This document shows positions 1 to 9,295 of a stretch of 34,748 nt of DNA, in pieces. A program made the translations under genes and the position numbers. This stretch comes from Rodentibacter rarus (GTDB lineage Bacteria > Pseudomonadota > Gammaproteobacteria > Enterobacterales > Pasteurellaceae). Location: positions 1 through 34,748 of the forward strand of contig NZ_MLHJ01000100.1 in NCBI RefSeq assembly GCF_001998965.1, written 5' to 3'. Within the stretch, counting starts at the first letter, position 1; the number at the start of each line of letters is the position of its first letter. The notes under the pieces were generated by a model. The model ran no database searches. It had not been told where the DNA came from and saw nothing but the letters and a program-made list of their open reading frames with translations.

Positions 1-7
1 TTATAAC

Positions 8-26
8 GGACACACGCAGTGTGTCC
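8..26. repeat. Perfect 8-bp stem, 3-nt loop hairpin
   Basis: GGACACAC and GTGTGTCC flank a GCA loop. It lies about 100 bases downstream of the minus-strand hel gene, so it could be hel's distant terminator. The T-run on that strand is poor, and it could equally be a dispersed palindromic repeat whose other copies lie outside the window. Confidence 0.45.
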
Positions 27-129
27 CTACGTTTTGGTTAAAATTTCTGTTTTGTGCATTTGCTACATAATACCGTTACTATAAGACCTTAACCCACTTT
101 TGAGCAACCATTTTGTTTATTACACCAGA

Positions 130-1020
<891 letters not shown>

Positions 1021-1048
1021 TTATTTTATTGACAATAGGTTCTCACGG

Positions 1049-1070
1049 ATTTGTGATTTCGATCACGTTT
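1049..1070. promoter_or_regulatory. CRP-like binding site between hel and ftsB
   Basis: The core TGTGA-TTTCGA-TCACG matches the consensus TGTGA-N6-TCACA at nine of ten half-site positions. Its centre lies about 80 bases upstream of the predicted hel transcription start, which fits class I activation. A TATAAT at 1083-1088 could place it near a ftsB-side promoter instead, but the spacing there (about -36) fits less well. It makes hel a candidate for catabolite control. Confidence 0.55.
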
Positions 1071-1192
1071 AACCCTATTTCATATAATAAGAAAAATGGA
1101 AAAACACAAGAAAAATTGACCGCACTTTTCCATCGCCTTTCACGCTATTTCAAGATAAACTATAAGCCTTTTCATTAGACAGACGAAATTTT

Positions 1193-1471
1193 ATGCGGAT
1201 AGTTATAGCTATACTTGTGGGGATTCTTACACTTTTCCAATACGACCTTTGGTTTGGTAAGAACGGTTATTTTGATTATAAAGCGGTTTCAGCACAAATC
1301 ATTGAAAATAAAGCAGAAAATGAAAAATTAGTACAGAGAAATCAAATGATTTCAGCCGAAATTCAGGGGCTAACGAAGGGATTTGAATCTATTGAAGAAC
1401 GGGCGCGAATGCAACACGATCTCGTGAAAGAAAATGAAATGTTCTACCGCATTGTGAAAGAGAATAAATAA
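1193..1471 (+). CDS. ftsB: Cell division protein FtsB
   Basis: The product is a 92-residue bitopic inner-membrane protein of the FtsQ-FtsB-FtsL division complex that relays the signal for septal peptidoglycan synthesis. It has a short cytoplasmic start, one membrane helix at about residues 3-20, then a periplasmic coiled coil rich in Glu, Asn and Lys (about 30-65). Length and layout match FtsB of other gammaproteobacteria. The stop overlaps the ispD start (TAATG), and ftsB-ispD-ispF is a conserved order in this group. Confidence 0.93.
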   Translation: MRIVIAILVGILTLFQYDLWFGKNGYFDYKAVSAQIIENKAENEKLVQRNQMISAEIQGLTKGFESIEERARMQHDLVKENEMFYRIVKENK

Positions 1472-2154
1472 TGTCACGAAAAATTATTGCCGTTATTCCT
1501 GCCGCAGGCGTGGGAAGCCGAATGAAAGCGGATAAGCCCAAACAATATTTAACTGTGTTAGGCAAAACGATTTTGGAGCATACGTTAAATATTATGCTAA
1601 CTCATCGTTCCATTGATCGAATTATCGTTGCATTAGGTAAAAATGATCCTTATTTTGCTGAACTTCACTTCCTCTCCCATGAAAAAATCCAACTTGTTGA
1701 AGGGGGAGAAACTCGGGCGAATTCCGTCCTCAATGCACTTAATGTGATTGAGGAAAAAAATGCTTGGGCATTAGTGCATGATGCGGCAAGACCTTGTTTA
1801 ACAGAAGCAGATTTAAATAAGTTATTAGAAATCCATGATGAAAATGGGGCGATTCTTGCGATTCCGGTGACAGATACCATCAAGCGTAGTGATAAAAATG
1901 GTACGATTATCACCACAGAAGATCGCTCACAACTTTGGCAGGCTCAAACGCCCCAATTTTTCCGGATCGATTTGTTACAAAATGCCCTTGAGAATGGATT
2001 AAAACAGAAGAAGAGTATCACGGATGAAGCGTCAGCCATGGAACTTGCCGGATTTCGACCGCACTTGGTGGTGGGAAGAAGTGATAATATTAAAGTGACC
2101 CGCCCGGAAGATTTAACCTTGGCGGAATTTTACTTAACAAGGAAAAAACGATGA
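1471..2154 (+). CDS. ispD: 2-C-methyl-D-erythritol 4-phosphate cytidylyltransferase
   Basis: IspD catalyses step three of the MEP isoprenoid pathway, making CDP-methylerythritol from CTP and methylerythritol phosphate in the cytoplasm. The 227-residue protein has the nucleotidyltransferase signature PAAGVGSRM (10-18) followed by DKPKQY (21-26). The conserved VHDAARP is at 102-108, and a late KVTRPEDL segment is present, all as expected. Length is typical. It is translationally coupled to ftsB upstream and overlaps ispF by four bases (ATGA). Confidence 0.96.
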   Translation: MSRKIIAVIPAAGVGSRMKADKPKQYLTVLGKTILEHTLNIMLTHRSIDRIIVALGKNDPYFAELHFLSHEKIQLVEGGETRANSVLNALNVIEEKNAWALVHDAARPCLTEADLNKLLEIHDENGAILAIPVTDTIKRSDKNGTIITTEDRSQLWQAQTPQFFRIDLLQNALENGLKQKKSITDEASAMELAGFRPHLVVGRSDNIKVTRPEDLTLAEFYLTRKKR

Positions 2155-2624
2155 TAAGAATTGGACACGGTTTTGATGTACACGCATTTGGGAAAAACAG
2201 CCCTTTAATTATTGGCGGTGTTAACATTCCTTACCACACCGGATTTATCGCCCATTCTGATGGCGATGTTGCCTTGCACGCATTAACCGATGCGCTGCTA
2301 GGGGCGGCAGCCTTGGGGGATATTGGGAAACTTTTCCCTGATACGGATATGCAATATAAAAATGCCGATAGCCGAGGCTTGCTAAGAGAAGCCTTCCGTC
2401 AAGTTCAAGAAAAAGGTTATAAAATTGGGAATGTGGATATCACTATTATTGCCCAGGCTCCTAAAATGCGCCCTTATATTGATGAAATGCGGGCGGTGAT
2501 TGCCGCTGATTTATCCTGTGATATCGAACAAATCAACGTGAAGGCGACAACGACAGAAAAACTGGGGTTCACCGGAAGAGGAGAAGGGATCGCTTGCGAA
2601 GCTGTGGCGTTGCTAGTGAAATAA
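2151..2624 (+). CDS. ispF: 2-C-methyl-D-erythritol 2,4-cyclodiphosphate synthase
   Basis: IspF cyclises CDP-methylerythritol 2-phosphate to methylerythritol cyclodiphosphate with release of CMP, directly after IspD and IspE in the MEP pathway. The 157-residue protein keeps the metal ligands Asp9, His11 and His43, the [11 protein letters not shown] segment (56-66) and the [15 protein letters not shown] segment near the C-terminus. Length is normal for this trimeric enzyme. It is the last gene of the operon, and no clear terminator was seen directly after it. Confidence 0.96.
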   Translation: MIRIGHGFDVHAFGKNSPLIIGGVNIPYHTGFIAHSDGDVALHALTDALLGAAALGDIGKLFPDTDMQYKNADSRGLLREAFRQVQEKGYKIGNVDITIIAQAPKMRPYIDEMRAVIAADLSCDIEQINVKATTTEKLGFTGRGEGIACEAVALLVK

Positions 2625-2823
2625 ATTTGGCAAGATAAAAGAGGAACAATGATCTGCCACACTTTGTGATTTTAAACAAATCAATGTTCCAACAATGTCC
2701 TTAAATAAAGACTCAACACATCATCTATCTATTGGAAGATAACCCTGTGACTTGTTCAATTTTAGCAAGTCGATACGTAGGGTATTGGGGGGGGGGAATA
2801 AACAATCTTTCAGCAGTGAGATA
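2625..2823. other. Gap before the prophage remnant, with a G10 tract
   Basis: No convincing gene was found here. The stretch holds a run of ten G at 2787-2796 next to the point where similarity to the prophage right end begins (2824). Short open frames here are not conserved-looking. It may be decayed host sequence flanking the insertion. Confidence 0.4.
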
Positions 2824-2895
2824 TATAAATTCGCAAAATTTTTTGCATAAATTAGGATTTTATTTTGTATAAGCCATTTCCAACTTTTATGCAAA
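2824..2895 (-). repeat. Copy of the Mu-like phage right end
   Basis: Sequence identity with the right end at 28028 starts at 2824 (TATAAATTCGC). It includes TTTGCATAAA at 2842-2851, a mutated copy at 2863-2872 and an inverted copy at 2886-2895, in the same arrangement as at 27957-28010. Flanking bases differ, so 2824 should be close to the true phage terminus. Confidence 0.65.
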
Positions 2896-2965
2896 ATAAA
2901 CAACCATTTAAGGAAAACAAAAACACCCTTTAAATTATCATTAAAGGGCGTTTAAATTTCAAATA

Positions 2966-3345
2966 CTAGAATTTATAAACCATATTATCTTCATACTTCC
3001 CCACATAACTTGCTGATGTATTCACCACAATTTTCATTGCATTTTCAAACGCCTGCCAGTTATCCACTTTATCCTCTTGCATATACTCAATGAACCGCAC
3101 AAATTCGCTTTTAGTCGAACTGAAAAAGATATAAGGCGGTCGGGTGATATTCACTAACCGCAAGAAATCAATCAAGTCAAAATAAGTAGCTTTCCTGATG
3201 TGTGCATAGATAAGGTGGATCTAACACAAACAACGCTTTTGGATTACCAGTGAACTTCGGCAACAATGTGTGAAATGATTCACGAATGACTTCCACACCA
3301 TCTAAATAGCCATCCGTCTTTGAATAATCAGACTGGCGGATAGCC
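2966..3345 (-). pseudogene. 3' fragment of a phage DNA adenine methyltransferase gene
   Basis: The translated pieces match the C-terminal half of the intact methyltransferase at 27041-27886, including the LDPPYLCT catalytic segment and the last 69 residues, which are identical. An 11-base net deletion just after the DPPY region breaks the frame near 3177. The N-terminal half, including the SAM-binding motif, is missing because a deletion joins this piece to the mor fragment at about 3345. It is followed by the same hairpin terminator as the intact copy (about 2922-2950). It cannot make an active enzyme. Confidence 0.82.
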
Positions 3346-3610
3346 ACCCATTGCGCAATAAACACAATGCCACTTCACAACGGGGAATATAGACCCGCTC
3401 TGATTTAAAATAACGGAGCAATTTCACCGCACTTTCCAACCCAATTAAGGCTTTGAGCTTAGGAAAATATACCTTACCATCAGAAAAAAGAAAGTTCACC
3501 CTGCCAAATAGATGAACAATTTTCTCTACATCATTAAACCTGACCGGTTCCACCATTTCCAGCACCACCTCCGGCAGACAATCGGCAACACGTTCAAATT
3601 GAGACTGCAT
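3346..3610 (-). pseudogene. 5' fragment of a Mor-family phage transcription activator
   Basis: About 88 residues resemble Mor, the activator of the Mu middle promoter, including the signature segment ERVYIPRCEVALCLLRN that precedes the DNA-binding helices. The helix-turn-helix region itself is missing, and the frame runs on into methyltransferase sequence out of frame. A run of eight G sits four bases before the ATG on the minus strand and would act as the ribosome binding site. The fusion implies deletion of all middle and late genes between mor and the right end. Confidence 0.7.
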
Positions 3611-3740
3611 AATCCCCCCCCTGTCAAATCACATTTTGGCGCAATTTAACATGGGATTTTTAAAAGTTAGGAATTTTAGAGGGAAAATTTTCTTATTTTC
3701 TGTTACGATGATATAAATCTACAACCTAAAGGAAATTGTT

Positions 3741-4238
3741 ATGAAATTAGTTAAATCAGCTCTTATGGGTATTGCCTTTACAATATCGACATCAAGTTTT
3801 GCCGTAGATGGCTATAAAAATTGGAAATTTGAAATGACAGAAAAAGAAGCTAGGGAAGTGCATAAGTGTCAATGGTACAAAGATGATGGTTTTTTAGCTT
3901 GTGATGATTTTACTTTTGGGGGCACAAATACTGGGGTTGGATTGCTTTTCATTGATGATAAATTGAAAAATATATTTATTCAAGTACCTACAGAAATGGC
4001 TGGTGGAACACTGACAAAATTAATGGAAAAATACAAAGTGTTATCTCGTCCATCTACAAAGGAATTAAGAGATCAAAAGCCTAATATGCCTTTTGATTTT
4101 ATCTTTGAAGATGGTTCAATTACATTTAGGGCTGTGTATGATGGTAATGCCAATGAAGAGGATTTCTTAATCTATGGTAAAGATTTTGATCGGAATTATC
4201 TAAAATTACAGAATAACAAGTTAAAAGATGACCTATAA
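3741..4238 (+). CDS. Predicted secreted protein in prophage remnant (moron candidate)
   Basis: The function is not recognised. The 165-residue product starts with a clear Sec signal peptide (Lys at 2 and 5, hydrophobic 7-20, likely cleavage after SSFA at 21), giving a mature periplasmic protein of about 144 residues. Two Cys (43 and 54) could form a disulfide. The rest is acidic and soluble-looking without membrane segments. AAAGGA precedes the ATG and a TATAAA -10 candidate lies at 3712-3717. A strong terminator follows. It runs against all surrounding phage pseudogenes, sits between mor and the early genes, and is intact. That is the pattern of a moron carried by a phage. Confidence 0.72.
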   Translation: MKLVKSALMGIAFTISTSSFAVDGYKNWKFEMTEKEAREVHKCQWYKDDGFLACDDFTFGGTNTGVGLLFIDDKLKNIFIQVPTEMAGGTLTKLMEKYKVLSRPSTKELRDQKPNMPFDFIFEDGSITFRAVYDGNANEEDFLIYGKDFDRNYLKLQNNKLKDDL

Positions 4239-4240
4239 TA

Positions 4241-4262
4241 AAAGCCCCATAAGGGGCTTTTT
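4241..4262 (+). terminator. Rho-independent terminator after the 165-aa gene
   Basis: AAAGCCCC and GGGGCTTT pair around a four-base loop, followed by TTTTT. The A-rich 5' side means it could also stop minus-strand transcription. Confidence 0.85.
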
Positions 4263-4274
4263 CTTGCTTTTAGT

Positions 4275-4479
4275 TTATTCGGTCAGGTTTAATAAACCCT
4301 GCATCTCCTCCGCATGCCAATCCAACACCACCACAAACACACCTATTAAGCCTGCCAACTGCTGATAACTCAAGGTATCATCGATATTGGCGGTGATTTC
4401 CAGCAAATGGAGAACACATTGCAATCCGCCCAAATCACTGCGAATATCTTCTATTTATCTTGATAGCCAAAGTATTCAT
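4275..4479 (-). pseudogene. Small Mu-like phage protein gene with a frameshift
   Basis: The gene starts MNTLAIK after a strong AAGGAGGTGAAG site, then shifts frame near 4452. It continues as a helical sequence containing SDLGGLQCVLHLLEI and DWHAEEMQGLLNLTE before a TAA stop. Corrected length would be about 68 residues. The role is unknown, but small proteins of this type occur in the early regions of Haemophilus Mu-like phages. It directly follows the antirepressor pseudogene on the same strand. Confidence 0.6.
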
Positions 4480-4489
4480 CTTCACCTCC

Positions 4490-5117
4490 TTATGTAAATG
4501 ACGCCAACTGGTTGGGTTGATTACAGCTTTTGCGTTGCAACAAACCCAAATCAAAGAGTTTTCGCAACCGCAATTCAAGGGAGTGTTTGCCCAAGTCTAA
4601 TAATTTGTCGATTTCACGGTTCTCCAACCCCATATCACGGTATAAAATAATTTTTTTACTTCTGGATAGGCTGCAAACAAGGCTTGTTGGGCTTGTTTTT
4701 GTAGGCGTGCAATTTCATTGGAGTTATTGCGTAGAAAAGCCGGAATTGCCATTAATTGTTGTTTTAAGCGGAGAAGTTCTGCCCTTGCCTTATTGTCATT
4801 TTCAAGAAACTGTTGACGGATTTGATAACCGATTTCGCTGTTTTCCATTAAGCATAAATGCTTAGCGGTATTGAGGGTGAAGTGATAGTCTTTGATCTCG
4901 ATTTCACGGCTACTGAAAAAGCCTCTATCGACGTGTTCAAATTTGATCACCTAGATAAAATCAACATTTTCTTTAAATGGGCTATCGGTTAAACGGCGAT
5001 TGATCCAAATATCAAAGCGAGTTTTAATGCTTAATGATTGATGAAGGTCACGTACATTAATTAAACGGATTGATTTTGAAGTGAACCATTAAAGGTTGTA
5101 ATGTTGAATTGTGTCAT
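4490..5117 (-). pseudogene. AntA/AntB-type phage antirepressor, degenerate
   Basis: Joining three frames gives an AntA/AntB antirepressor. The N-terminal domain has INVRDLHQSLSIKTRFDIWI, then a part with KDYHFTLNTAKHLCLMENSE and QIRQQFLEND. A C-terminal helical region ends in KLFDLGLLQRKSCNQPNQL. Lesions are a frameshift near 5070-5085, an in-frame TAG at about 4951, and a frameshift in an A-run near 4650. The ATG at 5117 is in frame with an upstream ATG at 5234, so the original start is uncertain. Such proteins lift repression in lambdoid and Mu-like phages. Confidence 0.72.
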
Positions 5118-5421
5118 TTTGTGTTTCCTTTTCGAGAAAGCCCCTATAAAGGTCGGTAGGGAGCCGAAAAGTTGCACAAAATCAACTGGGCTTATTTCCC
5201 TCTCGAGTGCTGTATTAGCCACACTCCCAACCATTGTTTAGATAAATTTAAGCTTTTCCGCACGAATGTTCTGAAACTCAAAGTTTTCTGACATTCAGGC
5301 AAAAAATAGCACGAAATAACGGTTTTGCCTTCCGTTTTGTGTTGAGTTTTCGCCCCTGGGCGTAAAATTAAACTTTTTTAATCAGAAATCAAGGTTTAAT
5401 TGCCCATTTATGCAAAATATT
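5118..5421. other. Non-coding or decayed stretch between antirepressor and gemA
   Basis: There is no intact gene. On the minus strand an ATG at 5234 opens 40 codons in frame with the antirepressor start. It may be the remains of a longer N-terminal or Ash-like phage leader, but this is weak. A lone TTTATGCAAA, the same 10-mer as the phage end sites, lies at 5407-5416. Confidence 0.35.
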
Positions 5422-5827
5422 TTACGATTTATGTTGATGGCGATCATACACTGCCAGCAGTTGCACCACCTTGTTTCAAGTGCTAAGGGGGTAACCAATG
5501 CACAAAATCTACTTTAAAGGAACGTTTAGAAATGCTGTCCGCGTATTCCTTTGGCAAACCGTGTTTGGCTAAAAGTGCGGTAATTTTTGCCAGATAAATT
5601 TTCTTATCTTCCCGAGGTGTGGCACGATTTTCCCAAAATGTTGACCGCACTTTAAAGCCTTTCTGTTTCATGGCATTCAATACTAGCTGTAATTCTTCCT
5701 CATTCATCAAGGCACAACTTGCTTTGCCCGTAGTATTGAGAAGTCATTGGCGATAGGTTTCCTCATCTAACCGCAACTGAGTTTTACCAATATGGATTTT
5801 AGCCATTAAACTTTTGCGATTAACCAT
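5422..5827 (-). pseudogene. GemA-like (Mu gp16, DUF1018) regulator, degenerate
   Basis: The reading frame starts MVNRKSLMAKIHIGKTQL, which is the typical GemA opening. An in-frame TGA follows YRQ near 5745. It continues through MNEEELQLVLNAMKQKGF and ITALLAKHGLPKEYADSISK, then loses frame at about 5485 before the expected ending VVQLLAVYDRHQHKS. Corrected length is about 134 residues. In Mu, GemA is an early protein that affects host gene expression and DNA supercoiling. The order gemA then mor is as in Mu, which supports the orientation of this remnant. Confidence 0.78.
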
Positions 5828-5907
5828 TGATTTTACTTCCTTTAAAGTTCGGTTTAAAACACATTATTCAGCCCACTTATGTGGCAAATAGGCTGTAAAT
5901 GGGTTCT

Positions 5908-6165
5908 TCATGAATTCGGAGGGAGCGGTAATAGACGCCAATGTGTTATTTTCCTACACTCTCCATTAAAGCCATAAAACCGATTACCTTGAACCATATA
6001 AGCTCATACATAAGTTTCATCATCGGGTTCATCAACACCAAAACATCACTACGTTCAAACCCGTAATGATCAAGTACTTTTGGTAATTCTTCCGAACACT
6101 TAATCCAACCGTTGTTTTCTTTAATTTCCGGTAAAATTTGTTTATTAAGTAGATAAGTAGAATAA
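5908..6165 (-). pseudogene. DUF551-family phage protein, degenerate
   Basis: The pieces read GWIKCSEELPKVL, a middle with NPDDETYV, and a C-terminal KITHWRLLPLPPNS before TGA. The WI...ELP start and THW-LP-PP end are hallmarks of DUF551, small proteins of unknown role common in phage early regions. A frameshift lies near 6015-6025 and an in-frame stop follows DDETYV. The 5' end is lost where IS481-like sequence begins, so the exact upstream limit is approximate. Confidence 0.62.
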
Positions 6166-6714
6166 ATTTAAATATTTCCCTCTCCAGCAAAATTTGATAT
6201 GAATTGCTGATAAAGGCGTCCAACGCCTTTAAAATTGCCAACATAGGAGGTATTTTGAGCTCCCAAATAGGTCCGGGTAGGCTGTTTTAATTTCACCACA
6301 AGTGATATCCTCTTCCTTTTTACGCTCTAAGGCTTGCACTTGAGATTCATTGAAAATAATATCTTGCTCGGAAACCTGCTTCTCAAGTGCGGTCAATCTT
6401 TGTTTGAAATTCGCCAGATTGTGTCTGAGTCAAGTAGAGCAAACAGCGCTAGCCGAAAAAATTCCCTGTTCACGTAGTTCATTACTGACTCGAACCTGTC
6501 CGAATGCGGGATTATCCAAAGCAAACTGCACCACGGCTTTTTTGACTTTTTCATTTACTTGATTCTTAATATTAGGGACACGTCGGTTTTGATTGAGTAG
6601 CGCCTCCACACCACCTTCTTCAACTGCTTGTTGATAACGGTAGAAGGTATCTTGGCGCATTCCCATAATTTTGTAAGCTTGGGAAATGTAACATTCTAAA
6701 TGGGAAACGCTCAC
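6166..6714 (-). pseudogene. IS481-family transposase, truncated and frameshifted
   Basis: This is the N-terminal part of an IS481-type transposase: a helix-turn-helix start with ISQAYKIMGMRQDTFYRYQQ, then VPNIKNQVNEKVKKAVVQFA. An in-frame TGA replaces a Trp codon near 6425. Beyond it are LANFKQRLTALEKQVSEQD and, after a frameshift, NTSYVGNFKGVGRLYQQFI from the start of the integrase core. The catalytic remainder is gone. It starts with GTG after AAATCTGACAAATCA, which recurs near 20045 and looks like the IS end. It appears to have inserted into, or been joined to, the phage DUF551 gene. Confidence 0.78.
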
Positions 6715-6983
6715 TTTTTATTTTGATTTGTCAGATTTAATCTTCTCTTTTACAACCCATACAATATCCTAGTTTTATTTTTCTATATAAGCTCCTGTTA
6801 CTAAGTGAGTACCAAATAGTAAGAGGGAATTTATCAAAAGAGCCGATTGCAGTTTAAAGAAAAGGGAAAGGGTATCGGAATGGAAAAGGACTAAGCCACA
6901 GAAATAAGACCTAGCCCTTAAGTGAAATTAATATTTTCAAGAGTAAATCAATATCAGATTTTACATCCCAAAAACAAGAGAAA
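6715..6983. other. IS481-like end and gap downstream of tsf
   Basis: The first 35 bases (to about 6750) match the IS481-like end seen at 20020-20060. No gene or clear terminator for tsf was recognised in the rest. Confidence 0.4.
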
Positions 6984-7835
6984 TTAAGCACTACCGCCAG
7001 TGATTTTTGCCACTTCTGCAGCGAAATCTTCTTCGACTTTCTCAATACCTTCACCCACTTCTAAACGAATGAAGTTAGTCACTTTGGTATTCACTGATTT
7101 TAAGTAGTCGCCAACAGTTTGAGATGGATCCATCACGAATGCTTGACCGGTTAAAGACACTTCACCGGTGAATTTCTTCATGCGGCCTTCAACCATTTTT
7201 TCTGCGATTTCTTTTGGTTTACCAGAATTGATAGCGATGTCGATTTGAATTTGACGCTCGTGTTCAACCACTTCAGCAGAAACATCTTCCGGATTAACGA
7301 ATTCAGGTTTAGATGCCGCAACGTGCATAGCCACTTTTTTCAATTCTTCAGCAGAACCTTCACCCGCCACTAATACACCAATTTTCGCACCGTGTAAGTA
7401 TTGTGCGATCACATTGCCTTCAAGGTAAGCAACACGGCGAATTGTCATGTTTTCACCGATTTTCGCCACTAATGCTGCACGTTTTTCTTCAAATTGTGCT
7501 TGTAGTTGCTCAATAGTCGTACCTTTATTTGCCGCAGCGTAATCTGCCACTTCATTGGCTAAACCTAAGAAACCCGCATCTTTTGCCACGAAGTCTGTTT
7601 CACAGTTCATTTCAATTAACACACCGAAACCGGCTTCAACGCGTGCGATGATAACACCTTCAGCTGCCACACGACCTGCTTTTTTCGCTGCTTTTGCTTG
7701 ACCGGATTTACGCATGTTGTCAATGGCTAACTCAATATCACCGTTAGCTTCAACCAATGCTTTTTTACATTCCATCATACCTGCACCGGTACGTTCACGA
7801 AGTTCTTTAACTAATGCTGCTGTAATTTCAGCCAT
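6984..7835 (-). CDS. tsf: Translation elongation factor Ts
   Basis: EF-Ts is the guanine-nucleotide exchange factor that regenerates EF-Tu-GTP. The 283-residue protein begins [19 protein letters not shown], the classic N-terminal domain, and has the expected [11 protein letters not shown] segment near residue 80 that contacts EF-Tu. The ATG at 7835 is chosen over an upstream in-frame start at 7922 because it gives the family length and N-terminus. It lies 135 bases downstream of rpsB, with a hairpin in between. Confidence 0.97.
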   Translation of the reverse strand: MAEITAALVKELRERTGAGMMECKKALVEANGDIELAIDNMRKSGQAKAAKKAGRVAAEGVIIARVEAGFGVLIEMNCETDFVAKDAGFLGLANEVADYAAANKGTTIEQLQAQFEEKRAALVAKIGENMTIRRVAYLEGNVIAQYLHGAKIGVLVAGEGSAEELKKVAMHVAASKPEFVNPEDVSAEVVEHERQIQIDIAINSGKPKEIAEKMVEGRMKKFTGEVSLTGQAFVMDPSQTVGDYLKSVNTKVTNFIRLEVGEGIEKVEEDFAAEVAKITGGSA

Positions 7836-7884
7836 TTTTCCAATCCTCTGTCTGAAAGTGCGGTCATTTTCGCCACACTTTTTA

Positions 7885-7917
7885 GATAAAAATACAGGGG
7901 CAATTTCTCGCCCCTGT
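7885..7917 (-). terminator. Attenuator-like hairpin between rpsB and tsf
   Basis: On the minus strand ACAGGGGC and GCCCCTGT form an 8-bp stem with an 8-base loop, followed by a U-rich tail (TATTTTTA). A partial terminator between rpsB and tsf is known from E. coli and would lower tsf relative to rpsB. That role here is inferred. Confidence 0.7.
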
Positions 7918-7970
7918 GCCAATTAATCGTTTTGATTAATAAGGGCTATGCCTTATTTTGATAACTTGAA

Positions 7971-8696
7971 TTATTCTGCATCCGCAGCGGCTAATTCTTC
8001 CGCAACAGCCGCTTCGTTACCACGACCTTCTTTTACTGCTGCCGCAGCGGCAGTTAAGTAAAGTTGGATTGCACGGGTCGCATCATCGTTACCCGGGATA
8101 ACAAAATCAACACCGGCCGGTGTGGAGTTGGTATCAACGATAGCAAAAACAGGGATACCAAGATTATTGGCTTCTTTCACTGCGATATGTTCGTGGTCTG
8201 CACCGATAACAAATAATGCATCCGGTAAACCGCCCATATCTTTGATACCGCCAAGGCTTAATTCAAGTTTTTCCATCTCACGGCTACGCATTAACGCTTC
8301 TTTTTTGGTTAATTTGTCGAAAGTACCGTCTTGAGATTGTGCTTCTAAATCTTTTAAACGTTTAATTGATTGACGAACTGTTTTCCAGTTAGTCAACATA
8401 CCACCTAACCAACGGTGGTTAACATAATATTGTTGACAGTCTAATGCTGCAGCTTGCACTGCCTCTGATGCCGCACGTTTTGTACCCACGAATAAAATTT
8501 TACCGTTATTGCTCGCAATACGCGTTAATTCAGCTAATGCCTCGTTAAATAAAGGTAAGGTTTTTTCAAGGTTGATGATGTGAACACCGTTACGCGCACC
8601 AAAAATGAAAGGTTTCATTTGTGGGTTCCAGTAACGAGTTTGGTGTCCGAAGTGTACGCCTGCGTTGATCATTTCACGCATTGAAACTTGTGCCAT
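7971..8696 (-). CDS. rpsB: 30S ribosomal protein S2
   Basis: S2 is a late-assembling small-subunit protein that bridges the head and body and is needed for S1 binding. The 241-residue protein has the standard start [20 protein letters not shown] and the [19 protein letters not shown] segment, and its length equals the E. coli protein. AAAGGAAAA precedes the start. It is first in the rpsB-tsf operon and is preceded by a structured leader. The C-terminal tail is rich in Ala and Glu. Confidence 0.98.
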   Translation of the reverse strand: MAQVSMREMINAGVHFGHQTRYWNPQMKPFIFGARNGVHIINLEKTLPLFNEALAELTRIASNNGKILFVGTKRAASEAVQAAALDCQQYYVNHRWLGGMLTNWKTVRQSIKRLKDLEAQSQDGTFDKLTKKEALMRSREMEKLELSLGGIKDMGGLPDALFVIGADHEHIAVKEANNLGIPVFAIVDTNSTPAGVDFVIPGNDDATRAIQLYLTAAAAAVKEGRGNEAAVAEELAAADAE

Positions 8697-8702
8697 AATA
8701 TT

Positions 8703-8795
8703 TTCCTTTTATTTGGGGTTGAGCCTCCACATATCAGCTCATCGACCGTTTGGCACCCCGATGAAGCCTTAATGATATGTGTGTGTTATTTAAGT
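8703..8795 (-). ncRNA. S2 (rpsB) mRNA leader, t44-like
   Basis: The 5' untranslated region just ahead of rpsB contains GGCTTCATCGGGGTGCC and GGTCGATGAGCTGATATG, then a CCCCAAATAAAAG run-up to the ribosome binding site. This resembles the conserved S2 leader (t44 family) of gammaproteobacteria, through which S2 autoregulates its operon. The match is from memory of the family style; a covariance-model search would settle it. Confidence 0.5.
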
Positions 8796-8876
8796 TAAAA
8801 ATTCACTCTTTTTTACGGAAAAAAGAGCGGTGCGATTTATACCATAAAGTGCGGTTAAATTCTAGTTTATTTTTAT

Positions 8877-9287
8877 CTATTTCATCAAGGAGGCTCGTTG
8901 CAAAGTCTGTAATATTGACATCGCTAAATCAGCCTGTTCATAAGGAACAAAAATATGATCATGAAAATTCCCCGCCACGACATTGCAACTCACGCCCCCC
9001 TCACCCAAGGCTTTAGAAAAAGCCGCAGTTAATCCTACCGCTGCTAAATCGGAATGTACGCTAAGCGTAATCCAAGCGGTCTTAAATTGCGCATCAAGAC
9101 CATAATCTTTTACTGTTTTTTCACTCACAATCACCGATAATCCTTCTTTTTCCCTTATGGTTGCGATCAATTCCGGTAGGGGGAGATGCTGTTCGGGCTT
9201 TAACGTGGAAAAATAATAAATTCCCTCATTTAAGGTTGGCTTCATTGAGGCTAATAAAATATCAAGAGGACGAATTGGATTTGTCAT
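8877..9287 (-). CDS. ACT-domain protein (COG3602 type)
   Basis: The product has 136 residues, starting MTNPIRPLDILLASMKPTLN and carrying paired ACT-like halves: a segment with EGLSVIVSEKTV, then ITLSVHSDLAAVGLTAAFSK and GNFHDHIFVPYE. Proteins of this type are small cytoplasmic ACT proteins thought to bind amino acids, with no defined reaction. It is eight bases downstream of the methyltransferase gene and probably co-transcribed with it. The family assignment is fairly confident; the function is unknown. Confidence 0.75.
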   Translation of the reverse strand: MTNPIRPLDILLASMKPTLNEGIYYFSTLKPEQHLPLPELIATIREKEGLSVIVSEKTVKDYGLDAQFKTAWITLSVHSDLAAVGLTAAFSKALGEGGVSCNVVAGNFHDHIFVPYEQADLAMSILQTLQRASLMK

Positions 9288-9295
9288 TTTTTCCC

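Larger units (their letters stand above)
2824..6165 (-). mobile_element. Decayed Mu-like prophage remnant, right end at 2824
   Basis: Read on the minus strand this is a degenerate Mu-type early region running into a right end: DUF551, gemA, antirepressor, a small gene, mor, then a deletion fusing mor to the tail of an adenine methyltransferase gene and the phage terminus. From 2824 to about 3345 it closely matches 27490-28028, the right end of the other prophage in this window. The left part is lost, and an IS481-like remnant abuts it at about 6165. Every phage gene is broken; only the embedded plus-strand gene at 3741 is intact. The left boundary is uncertain. Confidence 0.75.

Noticed and set aside
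2721-2903. 60-codon minus-strand open frame
   Set aside because: It runs across the G10 tract and the phage end copy, has no ribosome binding site or family resemblance, and is best seen as chance.
5407-5416. TTTATGCAAA near gemA as a further phage end
   Set aside because: It is a single copy with no second site or junction beside it, so chance or an internal site cannot be excluded.
7836-7922. EF-Ts starting at 7922
   Set aside because: The extra 29 residues overlap the rpsB-tsf attenuator and are absent from the family; ATG 7835 gives the standard 283 residues.
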